Assembly: GCF_904063065.1 (NCBI RefSeq) | Contig: NZ_CAJFCL010000007.1 | Location: 62,001-126,000, forward strand | Length of the DNA: 64,000 bases | Reading direction: 5' to 3' | Source of the DNA: Pseudomonas paraversuta | Lineage (GTDB): Bacteria; Pseudomonadota; Gammaproteobacteria; Pseudomonadales; Pseudomonadaceae | In this document: in pieces, positions 8,571-17,429 of the stretch | Position numbering within the stretch: position 1 is the stretch's first letter | How the letters are laid out: each line of letters opens with the position of its first letter | The notes under the pieces: model-generated | Seen by the model: only the letters and a program-made list of their open reading frames with translations | Databases searched by the model: none | Told to the model about the DNA's origin: nothing | Made by a program: the position numbers and the translations under genes

Positions 8571-9530
8571 TCAGAACTGTTCTGCAAACCTCTCGAGTTC
8601 AGCGCGAGTGGGTAAACCATCGCTGTCACCCGGGAAGCCCAGCACCCGGGCGCCGATGAGATTGCCCCGGGCCACAGCCCCGGCGACGCCGAGACCTTCG
8701 AGCAAGGCGCTGATCACGCCCACGGCGAAACCGTCACCCGCGCCCACGGTGTCCACCACCCGGCTCACCGGGTACCCGGGGCAGTAGCCGCTCTCATTGG
8801 CGGTTGCGTAATAGGCACCTTCGGCACCCAGCTTGAGCACCACCAGCGAGCAGCCCTTGGCCAGGTAGAAGCCGGCGATATCGGCCGGGTGTTCAAGGCC
8901 GCTCAGCAGCCGGCCCTCCGCCAGGCCGGGGAAGACCCAGTCAGCCAGACCGGCCAGATCGTTCAGGCACGCCACCATGCTGGCTTGGGATTGCCATAAC
9001 CGCGGGCGCAAATTCGGATCGAACGACACACTGCGGCCCGCCGCGCGCATATCGCCGGCCATATGAAAAATCAGTTCGCGCACGCTGTCGCTCAGCGCCG
9101 GGCTGATACCGGTGATGTGCAGATGCCTGGCGCCACGGCAGTAATCGCCGGGGTAATCGGCCAGGCTCAGATGACTGGCCGCCGAGCCTTTGCGGTGATA
9201 TTCGATGTCGGGGTCGCCGCCGTCCGAACGGCGTGACTTGAACATCAGGCCGGTGGGGTGCGCGGGGTCCAGCACTGTGTAACGGTGATCAATGCCGTCG
9301 CGGGCCATGACATCGCCCAGCCAGTGGCCAAGGGTGTCATTGCCAAGACGGCTGATATAACCGACGCCAAAACCCAGACGTGCCAGGCCGGTGGCCACAT
9401 TCAACTCGGCGCCGGCAGCGCCGCGCACATAATCTTTGGCCTCGCGCAGGCTGCCGTCATCCCGGGCGCTGAACAGACCCATGGCTTCGCCGCAGGTAAC
9501 GACTGCAATCGATTCGGTGAGTTGGCCCAT
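8571..9530 (-). CDS. kdgK: 2-keto-3-deoxygluconate kinase (PfkB family)
   Basis: A 319-residue ribokinase/PfkB-family sugar kinase. The C-terminal signature VDTVGAGDGFAVGV (around residues 245-260) carries the catalytic Asp and the anion-hole glycines, and the N-terminal region has GGAGAELNVATGLARLG-like substrate contacts. KDG kinases phosphorylate 2-keto-3-deoxygluconate to KDPG, the Entner-Doudoroff intermediate. The gene follows altronate dehydratase, whose product is KDG, with a one-base gap, and this fixes the likely substrate. Family assignment is firm; the KDG assignment rests on context and general resemblance. Confidence 0.88.
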   Translation of the reverse strand: MGQLTESIAVVTCGEAMGLFSARDDGSLREAKDYVRGAAGAELNVATGLARLGFGVGYISRLGNDTLGHWLGDVMARDGIDHRYTVLDPAHPTGLMFKSRRSDGGDPDIEYHRKGSAASHLSLADYPGDYCRGARHLHITGISPALSDSVRELIFHMAGDMRAAGRSVSFDPNLRPRLWQSQASMVACLNDLAGLADWVFPGLAEGRLLSGLEHPADIAGFYLAKGCSLVVLKLGAEGAYYATANESGYCPGYPVSRVVDTVGAGDGFAVGVISALLEGLGVAGAVARGNLIGARVLGFPGDSDGLPTRAELERFAEQF

Positions 9531-9531
9531 G

Positions 9532-11061
9532 TCACATCACCGCGCCGATTTGCCAGGGCAGAAACTCGTTGTCGCCCAGCCCGTTTTCTTCACTGCAGGT
9601 TTTGCGACCAGAGGCCGTTGCCAGCATCAGCTCGAACAGACGCGCCCCCGCCTCGGCCACCGACTCTTCAGCGTCGACAATCGCCCCGGCATTGAAATCC
9701 ATGTCCAGCGACATGCGTTGAAACAGCCGGGTATTGGTGGCGATTTTCAGCGACGGTGTCGGCTTGCAGCCATAGGTCGAGCCGCGTCCGGTGGTAAAGC
9801 AAATCAGGTTCGCCCCGCCCGCCACCTGACCGGTGGCCGACACCGGGTCGTAGCCCGGGGTGTCCATGAACACCAGGCCGTTTTGTTCAATCGCCTCGCC
9901 GTACTGATACACCGCCATCAGCCCCGTCGCGCCGGCCTTGGCCACCGCCCCCAGAGACTTTTCGAGAATGGTGGTAATGCCCCCGGCCTTGTTGCCCGGG
10001 GACGGATTGTTGTTCATGTCGCCGTCATGCTGACGTACATAGTCTTCCCACCAATGAATGCGGCTCATCAACTTGTCGGCAACCTGCGCAGATGCAGCAC
10101 GGGCGGTCAGCAGGTGCTCGGCGCCATAAATTTCCGGGGTTTCCGAGAGGATCGCGGTGCCGCCATGGCCCACCACCAGGTCGACCGCCGCACCCAGCGC
10201 CGGGTTGGCGCTGATCCCCGAATATCCGTCTGAGCCACCGCATTGCAGACCCACGGTGAGGTGTCTGGCCGACACGCTGCTGCGCTGCTGGCTGTTGACT
10301 CCGTCGAGCATCGCCTCTACCAGCACTATCCCGCGCTGCACCGTTTCCCGGGTGCCACCGGCGTCCTGGATCACCAGGCTGGCCTTGAGCAACGCCGGGC
10401 GATCGGCCAGTTGCTCCATGAGCGGGGCCAGTTGATTGACTTCACAGCCCAGGCCGATCACCAGTACCCCGGCAAAATTGACGTGGTCGGCATAGCCGCG
10501 CAGGGTGCGCTGGAGGATCTCGATGCCCTCGCCCTTGGCGCCCATGCCGCAACCGCTGCCATGGGTGATGGCGACCACGCCGTCAACATTGGGGTAATCG
10601 CGCAGACGCCCGGCGTCGAATGTCGCAGCGATCTGTTTACACACCGTGGCCGAGCAATTGACGCTGGAAATCACCCCGATGTAGTTGCGCGTGCCGACCC
10701 GGCCATCTGCACGTACATAGCCGGCAAACCGGGCCTCGTCGGCGTGATAAACCGTGGGTTGATAGACGTTGGCCAGCGCCTGGGTGGAACTGGCCGCAGG
10801 CATCTGCAGGTTGTGCACATGGACGTAGTCGCCAGGTCGCAAGGCAGCGCTGGCCTGGCCGATGATTTGCCCGTACTTGCGCACCGGCTGCCCCTGGGCG
10901 ACACCGCGCAGGGCGATTTTATGCCCCGAGGCAATATCGGCCAGCGCCGTCACGCCCAGGCCGTCGGCGAACAGTTCCTGGCCCTTGGCGATGTCGCCGC
11001 GGGCAACGGCGACGTCATCTCCCGGGGTCAGTACAAGTAAGGATGAGCTTGCAAGGTTCAT
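9532..11061 (-). CDS. uxaA: Altronate dehydratase
   Basis: A 509-residue UxaA/GarD-family hydrolyase that dehydrates D-altronate to 2-keto-3-deoxy-D-gluconate. An N-terminal SAF-type domain (about residues 1-90: VLTPGDDVAVARGDIAKGQELFADG) is followed by the large catalytic region with the conserved cysteine/glycine motifs SSVNCSATVCKQIA, HGSGCGMG, GLQCGGSDGYSGISANPALG and the Fe-site-like GRGSTYGCKPTPSLKIATNT. Length is normal. Its start overlaps the end of the upstream reductase gene by four bases (ATGA), so translation is coupled. Galactarate dehydratase is the closest alternative, but the neighbours fit altronate. Confidence 0.92.
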   Translation of the reverse strand: MNLASSSLLVLTPGDDVAVARGDIAKGQELFADGLGVTALADIASGHKIALRGVAQGQPVRKYGQIIGQASAALRPGDYVHVHNLQMPAASSTQALANVYQPTVYHADEARFAGYVRADGRVGTRNYIGVISSVNCSATVCKQIAATFDAGRLRDYPNVDGVVAITHGSGCGMGAKGEGIEILQRTLRGYADHVNFAGVLVIGLGCEVNQLAPLMEQLADRPALLKASLVIQDAGGTRETVQRGIVLVEAMLDGVNSQQRSSVSARHLTVGLQCGGSDGYSGISANPALGAAVDLVVGHGGTAILSETPEIYGAEHLLTARAASAQVADKLMSRIHWWEDYVRQHDGDMNNNPSPGNKAGGITTILEKSLGAVAKAGATGLMAVYQYGEAIEQNGLVFMDTPGYDPVSATGQVAGGANLICFTTGRGSTYGCKPTPSLKIATNTRLFQRMSLDMDFNAGAIVDAEESVAEAGARLFELMLATASGRKTCSEENGLGDNEFLPWQIGAVM

Positions 11062-12230
11062 GGTGGATCCTCAACGGTTCTGGTGCGCCGCTCATGCTGG
11101 CTGAGCAGGACGGCCCGTAATATCGGTTGCTCAAGGCCTGGCGCAACCTGCTCAGCGAGCTCGATCAGGGGCAGAAGGCGGCGCTGTTTCTTGTCTTTAT
11201 GGTTAGCGGCGATGTCAGCCAGACGATGTTGCAAGAACGGGTTGGCGAAGCGCTCGCGCACGCTGTCGACATAGCGCCGCGCGGCATCCAGCTGACCGAG
11301 GGCGGCGAATACCGGGAGCACTTCGCTGGCCCACAGTGCTTCCAGATCGGCGCGCAGTGCCGGGCTATGCATGGCCTGGTACACAGTCTCGTGCTCGGGG
11401 CGCCCGTCACTGAGCCAGCGCTCGGCCAGATAGCTGTGGCCCAGATTCAGGGTGAACAGTTTTAGCCGCTCGTAATGATCGAGGTCATCGGTCAGCACAA
11501 TGGCTTCGTGGCTGCAGGGCAACGTCAACCCCTCCTGACGCTCGATCGCCCACAGCGCATAGGGTTCAGCCACCGCGCCCACCGGCTCAAGGGCCTGGGA
11601 AACGATGCGGTCCACCAGCGAGTTGGCCCAGCGGCAGTTCTGCGTCAGGTAGCTCTCGAATGCGTCGCCCAGTGCCCAGCCGCGGGCCAGGCCCACCAGC
11701 AGATCACGCAACACATCGCCATTGCGCGCCACCAGTTCACAGGGGAACAGCGACAGCGTGGAGTGCGGGTTGTGCTGCCAGCGATCGTGGAGCAAGACCA
11801 GAAGTTTGGCCGGGAAGCTGATCGGCGCCGGGGCCTGGGCGCCGAGCAGCACGGGAGTGTCCCGCGGGTCCAGCAGATAACCGCGGTCACCGGTATTGGA
11901 AATCACCACCCGGACCTGTTCGACAAAGCCCTGGCGCAGCGCCGGCCACTGCTGGGCGGCATGCACTGCGCGGCTGATCGCCGAAGCCTGGAGGTTTTGT
12001 TCGACTACCTGACCCCGGTCGATGCCCTGGATCAGCACCCGGTACGGCTTGCCGCTGGCCAGCGCCGCGGTGCGGGCAGTGCTGGCCGGGCTGTCGGTGG
12101 TCTGCACCACGGCAATACGGCCCAGGGCCGCGCCACGCTCCAGCGCCTGGGACACGAAAAGATCGACATGGGCCTGGAGAAAGCGGCTGGTGCCAAACTG
12201 CAGGATCGGCGGGAATTGGTTATCGCTCAT
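11058..12230 (-). CDS. Tagaturonate reductase-like protein (mannitol dehydrogenase family)
   Basis: A 390-residue long-chain dehydrogenase of the UxaB/UxuB/mannitol-dehydrogenase family. The N-terminal PPILQFGTSRFLQAHVDLFV is the family's variant nucleotide-binding start, VVISNTGDRGYLL and FPCELVARNGDVLRDLLVGLA are conserved, and the catalytic region contains NSLVDRIVSQ and LKLFTLNLGHSYLAE (Lys...Asn-x-x-His). It is roughly 90 residues shorter than enterobacterial UxaB, the difference falling mostly at the C-terminus. The genes on either side make and use the expected substrate and product, so reduction of D-tagaturonate to D-altronate is the likely reaction. Confidence 0.82.
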   Translation of the reverse strand: MSDNQFPPILQFGTSRFLQAHVDLFVSQALERGAALGRIAVVQTTDSPASTARTAALASGKPYRVLIQGIDRGQVVEQNLQASAISRAVHAAQQWPALRQGFVEQVRVVISNTGDRGYLLDPRDTPVLLGAQAPAPISFPAKLLVLLHDRWQHNPHSTLSLFPCELVARNGDVLRDLLVGLARGWALGDAFESYLTQNCRWANSLVDRIVSQALEPVGAVAEPYALWAIERQEGLTLPCSHEAIVLTDDLDHYERLKLFTLNLGHSYLAERWLSDGRPEHETVYQAMHSPALRADLEALWASEVLPVFAALGQLDAARRYVDSVRERFANPFLQHRLADIAANHKDKKQRRLLPLIELAEQVAPGLEQPILRAVLLSQHERRTRTVEDPP

Positions 12231-12233
12231 CGC

Positions 12234-13244
12234 CTAGCACTCGATAATGGCTTTGACCACGCCTTGCTGCGGGTCCAGCAAAGTGGGGAACAGATTGACC
12301 ACCTCGCTGAGTGCTATGCGATGGGTGTTCAGGGCCCGGTCGGGAATCAAGCCGTCGCGCAGGCATTGCTCGACATAGCGGAAGTCTTCGACGGTGGCGT
12401 TGCGGCTGCCCATCAGGGTGGCTTCGCGCTTGTGGAACTCGGGGTCGGAAAAGGTGATCGAGTCACGCACCACCGAGATCATCACGTAGGTGCCGCCGTG
12501 GGCGATAAATTCGAAGCCGCGCTCCATGGCCCGGGCGTTACCGGTGGCGTCGAACACCACGTCATAAAAATCGCCTTCGGTGAGGTCGGCCAGAGCGTCC
12601 TTGTCGCCCTCACCGATTTTCACCGCGGCGTGAATGCCCAGGTGCTGGCGGCAAAAATCCAGACGGTCGTCGCGGGTGTCGAGCACCGTGACTCTGGCCC
12701 CGCGCAACCCGGCAAAAATCGCCGCCGCCATGCCAATGGGCCCGGTGCCGACCACCAGCACCCGCTGCCCGGCCTGCAGGTTCGAGCGACGCACGGCATG
12801 GGCCCCGATGGACAGGAACTCGATCATTGCCGCCTGATCCAGCGACACCCCGTCAGCCTTGTGGATGAACTGATGGGCAACGCTCAGGTATTCGGTAAAG
12901 GCGCCGTCGCAGTGCACGCCCAGTACCTGGATCCGGGTGCAGCAGTTGGTCTTGCCTTTGCTGCAGGCGATGCAGGTGCCGCACGAGATATACGGCATCA
13001 CGTAGACCACGTCGCCGGCCACCAGGCCACTGCCTTCATCGCTGGCTTCAACGATGCCGGAAAACTCATGGCCCATGACCCGCGGGTATTCAAGGAAGGG
13101 CTGATTGCCGGTGAAGATATGCAGGTCGGTGCCACACACCCCCACCCGCTTGACCCGGATCAGGGTTTCGCCGGGCTGGCGGGCGGGTATCGGGCTCTGG
13201 ACAGCAGTGAGCGAGCGCGGCTCGTTACAAATCACAGTCAGCAT
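12234..13244 (-). CDS. Zinc-binding dehydrogenase, L-galactonate 5-dehydrogenase-like
   Basis: A 336-residue medium-chain Zn-dependent alcohol dehydrogenase. The catalytic zinc ligands sit in GVCGTDLH and VMGHEFSG, the structural zinc in the four-cysteine run CGTCIACSKGKTNCC, and the Rossmann motif VVGTGPIGMAA at about residues 168-178. From memory it resembles Escherichia coli LgoD/YjjN closely, including the stretch FSDPEFHKREATLMGSRNAT; that enzyme oxidises L-galactonate to D-tagaturonate. It is the first gene of the minus-strand operon, three bases ahead of the tagaturonate-reductase-like gene, so the order of genes follows the pathway. Confidence 0.85.
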   Translation of the reverse strand: MLTVICNEPRSLTAVQSPIPARQPGETLIRVKRVGVCGTDLHIFTGNQPFLEYPRVMGHEFSGIVEASDEGSGLVAGDVVYVMPYISCGTCIACSKGKTNCCTRIQVLGVHCDGAFTEYLSVAHQFIHKADGVSLDQAAMIEFLSIGAHAVRRSNLQAGQRVLVVGTGPIGMAAAIFAGLRGARVTVLDTRDDRLDFCRQHLGIHAAVKIGEGDKDALADLTEGDFYDVVFDATGNARAMERGFEFIAHGGTYVMISVVRDSITFSDPEFHKREATLMGSRNATVEDFRYVEQCLRDGLIPDRALNTHRIALSEVVNLFPTLLDPQQGVVKAIIEC

Positions 13245-13416
13245 TTTTATTCTCCGGCAATAGCACGCGGGCTACGGGGTATGGGCAAGGCGAGACAGGG
13301 GGCGGGGAACGGCAGCAACGGGAGATGGAGACAGGGCATGGGGATCTCCTCTTATTGTGTGCAGCGTGAGTGCCGCCTGGATGATCACGGCTCGAAAACT
13401 ACACGCGGCAAAATAC

Positions 13417-13461
13417 ATTGGCAAGACCAATTTATAAAAAATATGAATTGGCCTTACCAGA
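13417..13461. promoter_or_regulatory. Paired GntR/FadR-type operators upstream of the sugar-acid operon
   Basis: Two dyads of the same type, ATTGG-N5-CCAAT (13417-13431) and ATTGGCCTTACCAGA (13447-13461), have centres 30 bases apart, about three helical turns. TTGG/CCAA dyads are what FCD-type GntR repressors commonly bind. Position over the candidate promoter suggests repression of the operon, most simply by the regulator at 3941-4642. Confidence 0.5.
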
Positions 13462-13467
13462 TTGCAA
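13438..13467 (-). promoter_or_regulatory. Candidate sigma-70 promoter of the sugar-acid operon
   Basis: Read on the minus strand: a -35-like TTGCAA (13467-13462), an 18-base spacer and a -10-like TATTTT (13443-13438). This places the start near 13430, about 185 bases before the lgoD-like gene. Both paired operator copies overlap this interval, which fits repression. Confidence 0.4.
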
Positions 13468-13470
13468 TCA

Positions 13471-14054
13471 GGTGCGAGTGGTCGCCGAGAGCGCTTGATG
13501 CTCTTGGAACATGGCTTTGATCAGGGCTTGGAGGAGCGCAGTGGCAATTTTTAATGGACGACTATTTTTCAGAGGGCTCTGATTTATTTTCGACGGTTAC
13601 GGCATCAAGGTGCAGCGCTGCTGACACCCCTGGAGCAACAACATGAATGGATCGCTGCCCGCGCTTTATCCCCACCCACTCGCCCCTGAAACTCTGCGCA
13701 CACTTGACAATTCGCCCTGCACAAAGCGACAGCGAGCCAAAGATAGGATCAGCCTGATGTATGGCTTATTCACACCTGGAAATGCTGTTCTACATATTGC
13801 GCAGAGAGTGAGTTATTCGCAGCGGATGTCTTTACCCGACAGAAAGCCAAGTAGCGCTATGGACTTTAACTTTAAATACATCGCCACCATAAGCGTTGAA
13901 AACAAGGACCGACATAAAGTTAAATCCCGCTGATTTAGACTCCGAATCTACTGGTTACATAACAATAAATAGCGGCCGACACAGGGTTCTTCCTCAATGA
14001 ACAAAGCTATTGCCATTGCGCATGGCTTGACCAAATAAAAACCAAGGATAACAA
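13471..14054. other. Gene-poor gap between the sugar-acid operon and tae4
   Basis: About 580 bases, A+T-richer towards its right end. A 96-codon open frame (13643-13933) has a passable ribosome site but no recognisable content and I do not call it. The last 20 bases contain the ribosome site AAGGATAA for tae4. Confidence 0.4.
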
Positions 14055-14555
14055 ATGACTCGACCTTTTTTCTCTGTTGCCTGGGCTGATTCACAGCGAA
14101 TTTACGACCCTGTCAACTCCGGCGCAAAAGTTGCACAAATAATTGGTGGATATATTGAAAAGAATATCAACAACCCCATACCCCAGCAGCGCTGGAGTAA
14201 TACCTGTGCCGTTCGAATTAGTTATAATTTTAATTAATCTGGCATGAACATTCCAAAAACTCCAGGACAGACAGTATCAGGAGCGGACAATCGCCAATAT
14301 TTTTTCCGGGTAAGGAATCTTGTTGCATTCCTCGAGGAGCGTTGGGGGCAACCTGATATCCTGAAATACCCGCCCACTGGTGGAGGATCCCTTGCCGGTA
14401 GAAAGGGGCTGATCCTGTTTGAAGTTACAGGCTGGTCAGATGCTCAAGGCCACGCAACACTATTCGATGGCAATATCTGCTACGACCAGTGTTACTTCAA
14501 TGAACCAGAAGCGAGATACAGCACCGACCGCGCTAACTTTTGGAATTTGCCATGA
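14055..14555 (+). pseudogene. tae4: Type VI amidase effector Tae4, interrupted by one in-frame stop
   Basis: Two consecutive reading segments in the same frame together make a Tae4-type peptidoglycan amidase of about 166 residues, the family's normal length. Tae4 enzymes are delivered by the type VI secretion system and cut the peptide stems of a rival's cell wall. Residues 1-60 (RPFFSVAW start) hold the catalytic cysteine in WSNTCAVR (C51). The stop TAA is at 14235-14237, codon 61. The rest continues SGMNIPKTPGQTVSGADN and holds the catalytic histidine in GWSDAQGHATLF (about position 133). The only damage I can see is that single stop, which separates Cys from His and would abolish activity. 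It is followed by tai4 with a four-base overlap. Alternatives are read-through or an assembly error. Confidence 0.85.
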
Positions 14556-14995
14556 ACATAATCTGGAGAGGTGGCCTGACTGTTTCGGCCCTGGCCCTCT
14601 ATCTGTCAGTTTGCCATGCACAGAACAGCCAGTTTAGCTTTCCTGGCGCTGGGGCACGTCCCCATGCCCAGAACTATAAAGACATGATCCTGGCCACCTG
14701 TGTCGCGAACGCCTACCAAAATAACAAGAGTGCTGCTATTGATGCCGGCAGTAGTGTGAGTGCATTACGCGACTGGACCGAATACGACTTGGAAAGGGCG
14801 CCAGATGCTATCAAGTCCCTGGTCGATAGTTATTTGGCGCGCAATTACCACAACCCGTTAGTCGAACCGGAAATCAAGGATGTACGTTTCGACTTTCTGA
14901 AATGTCTGGACCTCTATCACAGCAGCGAACTGGACGAACAGACGAAAGACCTGGTAATCAATCCCGGGCATAAATACAGGAAGGATAATCTGTGA
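14552..14995 (+). CDS. tai4: Type VI amidase immunity protein Tai4
   Basis: A 147-residue exported protein. It starts at the ATG at 14552, which overlaps the effector's stop (ATGA), so the pair is translationally coupled. Residues 1-24 are a signal peptide ending VCHAQ, placing the protein in the periplasm, where Tai4 proteins dimerise and block Tae4. Two cysteines (TCVANAY and KCLDLYH) and the helical region DMILATCVANAYQNN fit the family. The frame is intact although its effector partner is broken, which would keep protection against kin that still make the toxin. Confidence 0.85.
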   Translation: MNIIWRGGLTVSALALYLSVCHAQNSQFSFPGAGARPHAQNYKDMILATCVANAYQNNKSAAIDAGSSVSALRDWTEYDLERAPDAIKSLVDSYLARNYHNPLVEPEIKDVRFDFLKCLDLYHSSELDEQTKDLVINPGHKYRKDNL

Positions 14996-15050
14996 TCCAG
15001 ACACCGGGTTGATCATTCCGCTCTCGTAAAATAGTTGCAGGTAACCTCCG

Positions 15051-15980
15051 TTAGTCCCCCGCCATCATCAAATCCAGGTTCTGCACCGCCGCTCCGGCAG
15101 CGCCCTTGCCTAGGTTATCGAATACGGCAGCCAGCAGTACCTGGCCGGTCTGCTGGTTTTCACACACCACCAATTGCAAATCATCAGTTCCGTTCAGCGC
15201 CTGCGGATCAAGTCCGGTCAAGGCTTTGGCCTCCTGCAGCGCCATCACCTGAACATGGGCCGCAGCGGCGTAGTGCTGCACAAGGCATTCATGCAACCGC
15301 AACCCGTCCACCCCCGGCGCCAGCAAGCGCAGTTGCAAAGGTATGGTCAGCACGATGCCCTGGCGAAAAGCACCATAGGCCGGGATAAATACCGGCCGCT
15401 GCAGCAGGCCGCTTTGCTGCTGGATCTCCGCCACATGTTTGTGCGCCAGCCCCAGGCCATACACCTGAAATGCTGCCCCTGCGGTGGCACCCTCCCCTTC
15501 AAACTCCTCCACTGCGGCCCGCCCCTTTCCGGAATAACCCGACACGGCATTAATGGTCAGCGGGTAGTCCCCAGGCAGTAAACCGGCCTCCAGTAGCGGA
15601 CGCAGCAGCCCTATTGCCCCGGTGGGATAACAACCCGGGTTACTGACCCGCCGCGCCGTGGCAATACGCCGGGCCTGTTGCGGGTTCATCTCGGCGAAAC
15701 CATAGGTCCAGTGCGGATCGGTACGGTGCGCCGAGCTTGCGTCGATTACCCGTACGCCAGGGTTTTCGATGCTGGCTACAGCGTCCCGTGCCGCGTCATC
15801 GGGCAAGCACAGAATCGCGATGTCGCAGGCGTTGATGATTTCGGCGCGACGCCGGGCATCCTTGCGATGCTCGGGATCGAGCTTGATCAAACGCAGGTCG
15901 GGGCGATCCCGTAGCCGTTGATGAATTTGCAACCCGGTGGTGCCTTGGTCGCCGTCGATGAAGATCAGAGGACTTGCCAT
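15051..15980 (-). CDS. argC: N-acetyl-gamma-glutamyl-phosphate reductase, short type
   Basis: A 309-residue ArgC of the short subclass that performs the NADPH-dependent reduction of N-acetylglutamyl phosphate in arginine synthesis. Visible marks: the Rossmann start [26 protein letters not shown], the catalytic cysteine in [12 protein letters not shown], and the [11 protein letters not shown] substrate loop. It stands alone, divergent from a LysR gene, not in an arg operon, so it may be a second ArgC used in a particular condition or on a related acyl phosphate. I cannot tell whether a longer ArgC exists elsewhere in the genome. Confidence 0.9.
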   Translation of the reverse strand: MASPLIFIDGDQGTTGLQIHQRLRDRPDLRLIKLDPEHRKDARRRAEIINACDIAILCLPDDAARDAVASIENPGVRVIDASSAHRTDPHWTYGFAEMNPQQARRIATARRVSNPGCYPTGAIGLLRPLLEAGLLPGDYPLTINAVSGYSGKGRAAVEEFEGEGATAGAAFQVYGLGLAHKHVAEIQQQSGLLQRPVFIPAYGAFRQGIVLTIPLQLRLLAPGVDGLRLHECLVQHYAAAAHVQVMALQEAKALTGLDPQALNGTDDLQLVVCENQQTGQVLLAAVFDNLGKGAAGAAVQNLDLMMAGD

Positions 15981-16042
15981 GGAATGCTCTCGAACTCAGG
16001 AAATCAGGAGCGGCAATCTTCAGCCAGGGGCTAAGATAGGAA

Positions 16043-16068
16043 AAGTTGAATTTCCAAACGATTAACTT
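16043..16068. promoter_or_regulatory. Possible LysR operator between argC and the LysR gene
   Basis: AAGTT-N16-AACTT in the 114-base divergent gap, about 26 bases before the LysR ATG. The arms are short; it is reported only because LysR dyads usually sit here. Confidence 0.2.
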
Positions 16069-16094
16069 CAGTTTTTCTGAACAAGGAATGATCC

Positions 16095-17000
16095 ATGCGC
16101 GAAATCAGCCTGGACCGGCTGCGCACGCTGGTGGCTATTGCCGACCTGGGCTCGTTTGCCGAGGCGGCCCGGGTGCTGAACCTGGCCCCGCCCACGGTCA
16201 GTTTGCATATCGCCGACCTGGAATCGCGAGTAGGCGCCAGGCTGTTATCCCGCAGCCGGGGCCGGGTCCAGCCATCGGCGATTGGCGCCACCCTGGTGGA
16301 ACGCGCGCGGCGTCTGCTGGCAGATGCGCAGCAGGCCCTTGAGGACGTGCAGCGACAGCTGCAGGGGCTGGCCGGACGCGTGCGGCTGGGGGCCTCCACC
16401 GGGGCCATCGCCCAATTGCTGCCGCAAGCGCTGGAGACCTTGAGCCAACATCATCCCGCTATCGATGTGCAGGTCGCCGTGCTCACCTCCCGGGAAACCT
16501 TGCACAGGCTGGCCGAAGGCTCTCTGGAAATCGGCCTGGTGGCGCTGCCACAGACCCCGGTCAAACAATTGCGGATCAAGCCCTGGCGGCGCGACCCGGT
16601 CATGGCCTTCCTGCCGGCGCGCGGGGAATGCCCGCAGGTAGTGACCCCCGCCTGGCTGGCAGCGCAGCCCTTGATCCTGAATGACAACACCACCCGGCTT
16701 TCACGCCTCACCGCGGAGTGGTTCGCCAGCGATGGGCACCAGCCCGCAGCGCGTATTCAACTGAACTACAACGATGCAATCAAAAGCCTGGTGGCGGCCG
16801 GTTATGGGGCCACGTTGTTGCCCCATGAAGCCTGCACCCCGCTGCCTGACAGCCGGATCGCCATGCGCCCGTTACAGCCCCTGTTGTGGCGCCAACTGGG
16901 GATTGCCCACCGTGACGGCGATGTCGAGCGGGCCACGCAACATGTGCTGGATGTGTTGTGGGGGCTAAGCTCGCAGCCGGCCGAGGCTGGCGCACCCTGA
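16095..17000 (+). CDS. LysR family transcriptional regulator
   Basis: A 301-residue LysR protein. The helix-turn-helix spans about residues 4-62 (DRLRTLVAIADLGSFAEAARVLNLAPPTVSLHIADLE), followed by the linker helix and a periplasmic-binding-like effector domain. It is divergent from the short argC gene, its most likely target by the usual LysR arrangement. The start ATG is preceded by AAGGA. The inducer is unknown. Confidence 0.9.
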   Translation: MREISLDRLRTLVAIADLGSFAEAARVLNLAPPTVSLHIADLESRVGARLLSRSRGRVQPSAIGATLVERARRLLADAQQALEDVQRQLQGLAGRVRLGASTGAIAQLLPQALETLSQHHPAIDVQVAVLTSRETLHRLAEGSLEIGLVALPQTPVKQLRIKPWRRDPVMAFLPARGECPQVVTPAWLAAQPLILNDNTTRLSRLTAEWFASDGHQPAARIQLNYNDAIKSLVAAGYGATLLPHEACTPLPDSRIAMRPLQPLLWRQLGIAHRDGDVERATQHVLDVLWGLSSQPAEAGAP

Positions 17001-17099
17001 GGGCCTGCCCGATTCAGGGGTGCGCAGGGCCAAGGCTTTTTTTTCGCCGGCAGAACAGCGATGATCGCCGCCCCGCTCCACAGCACAGGAACCCGCTTC

Positions 17100-17429
17100 A
17101 TGGAATTGCCACTGGAAACAGTCGCCCTTTTCGCGCTGAAACTGGCCTACGAGACCGAAGGCTCAAGCCCGATATTGCGTGACGACCTGGTCATGGCGGA
17201 CTACGAGCGCGAGGTCTTTGCCCTGCTGGTGCGCAAGGGCGATATCGGCGCCATTCAAGCCAAGCTCGATGCCTGCCTGGGCCTGGCCCTGAACGCCCTG
17301 GGCGGCACCGACAAGCCCATGGGCCGCGAGCTCGAGCGCCTGTCCCTGGATGTGAAAAACGCCCGCACGCTGGAACAACTCGACGCCCCGCTGCTGACCC
17401 TCAGGGACTACCTCAAAGATATTCAGTGA
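17100..17429 (+). CDS. Small conserved-type protein of unknown function
   Basis: A 109-residue, probably cytoplasmic, mostly helical and acidic protein with no signal peptide and no cysteine-rich motif except one DACLGLALNALGG segment. I chose the ATG at 17100 because AGGA lies ten bases upstream; an earlier in-frame start at 17061 would add 13 residues. Its last base abuts the convergent cytochrome gene. I do not recognise the family. Codon use matches its neighbours, so it looks like a native gene. Confidence 0.6.
   Translation: MELPLETVALFALKLAYETEGSSPILRDDLVMADYEREVFALLVRKGDIGAIQAKLDACLGLALNALGGTDKPMGRELERLSLDVKNARTLEQLDAPLLTLRDYLKDIQ

Noticed and set aside
11475..13520. 681-codon plus-strand frame over the uxaB-like and lgoD-like genes
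   Set aside because: Very long but fully antisense to two well-supported dehydrogenases; composition is His/Gln-rich as in typical shadows.
13643..13933. 96-codon frame upstream of tae4 with a GGAG-like site
   Set aside because: No recognisable domain, biased composition and poor continuity with the neighbours; not enough to call a gene.
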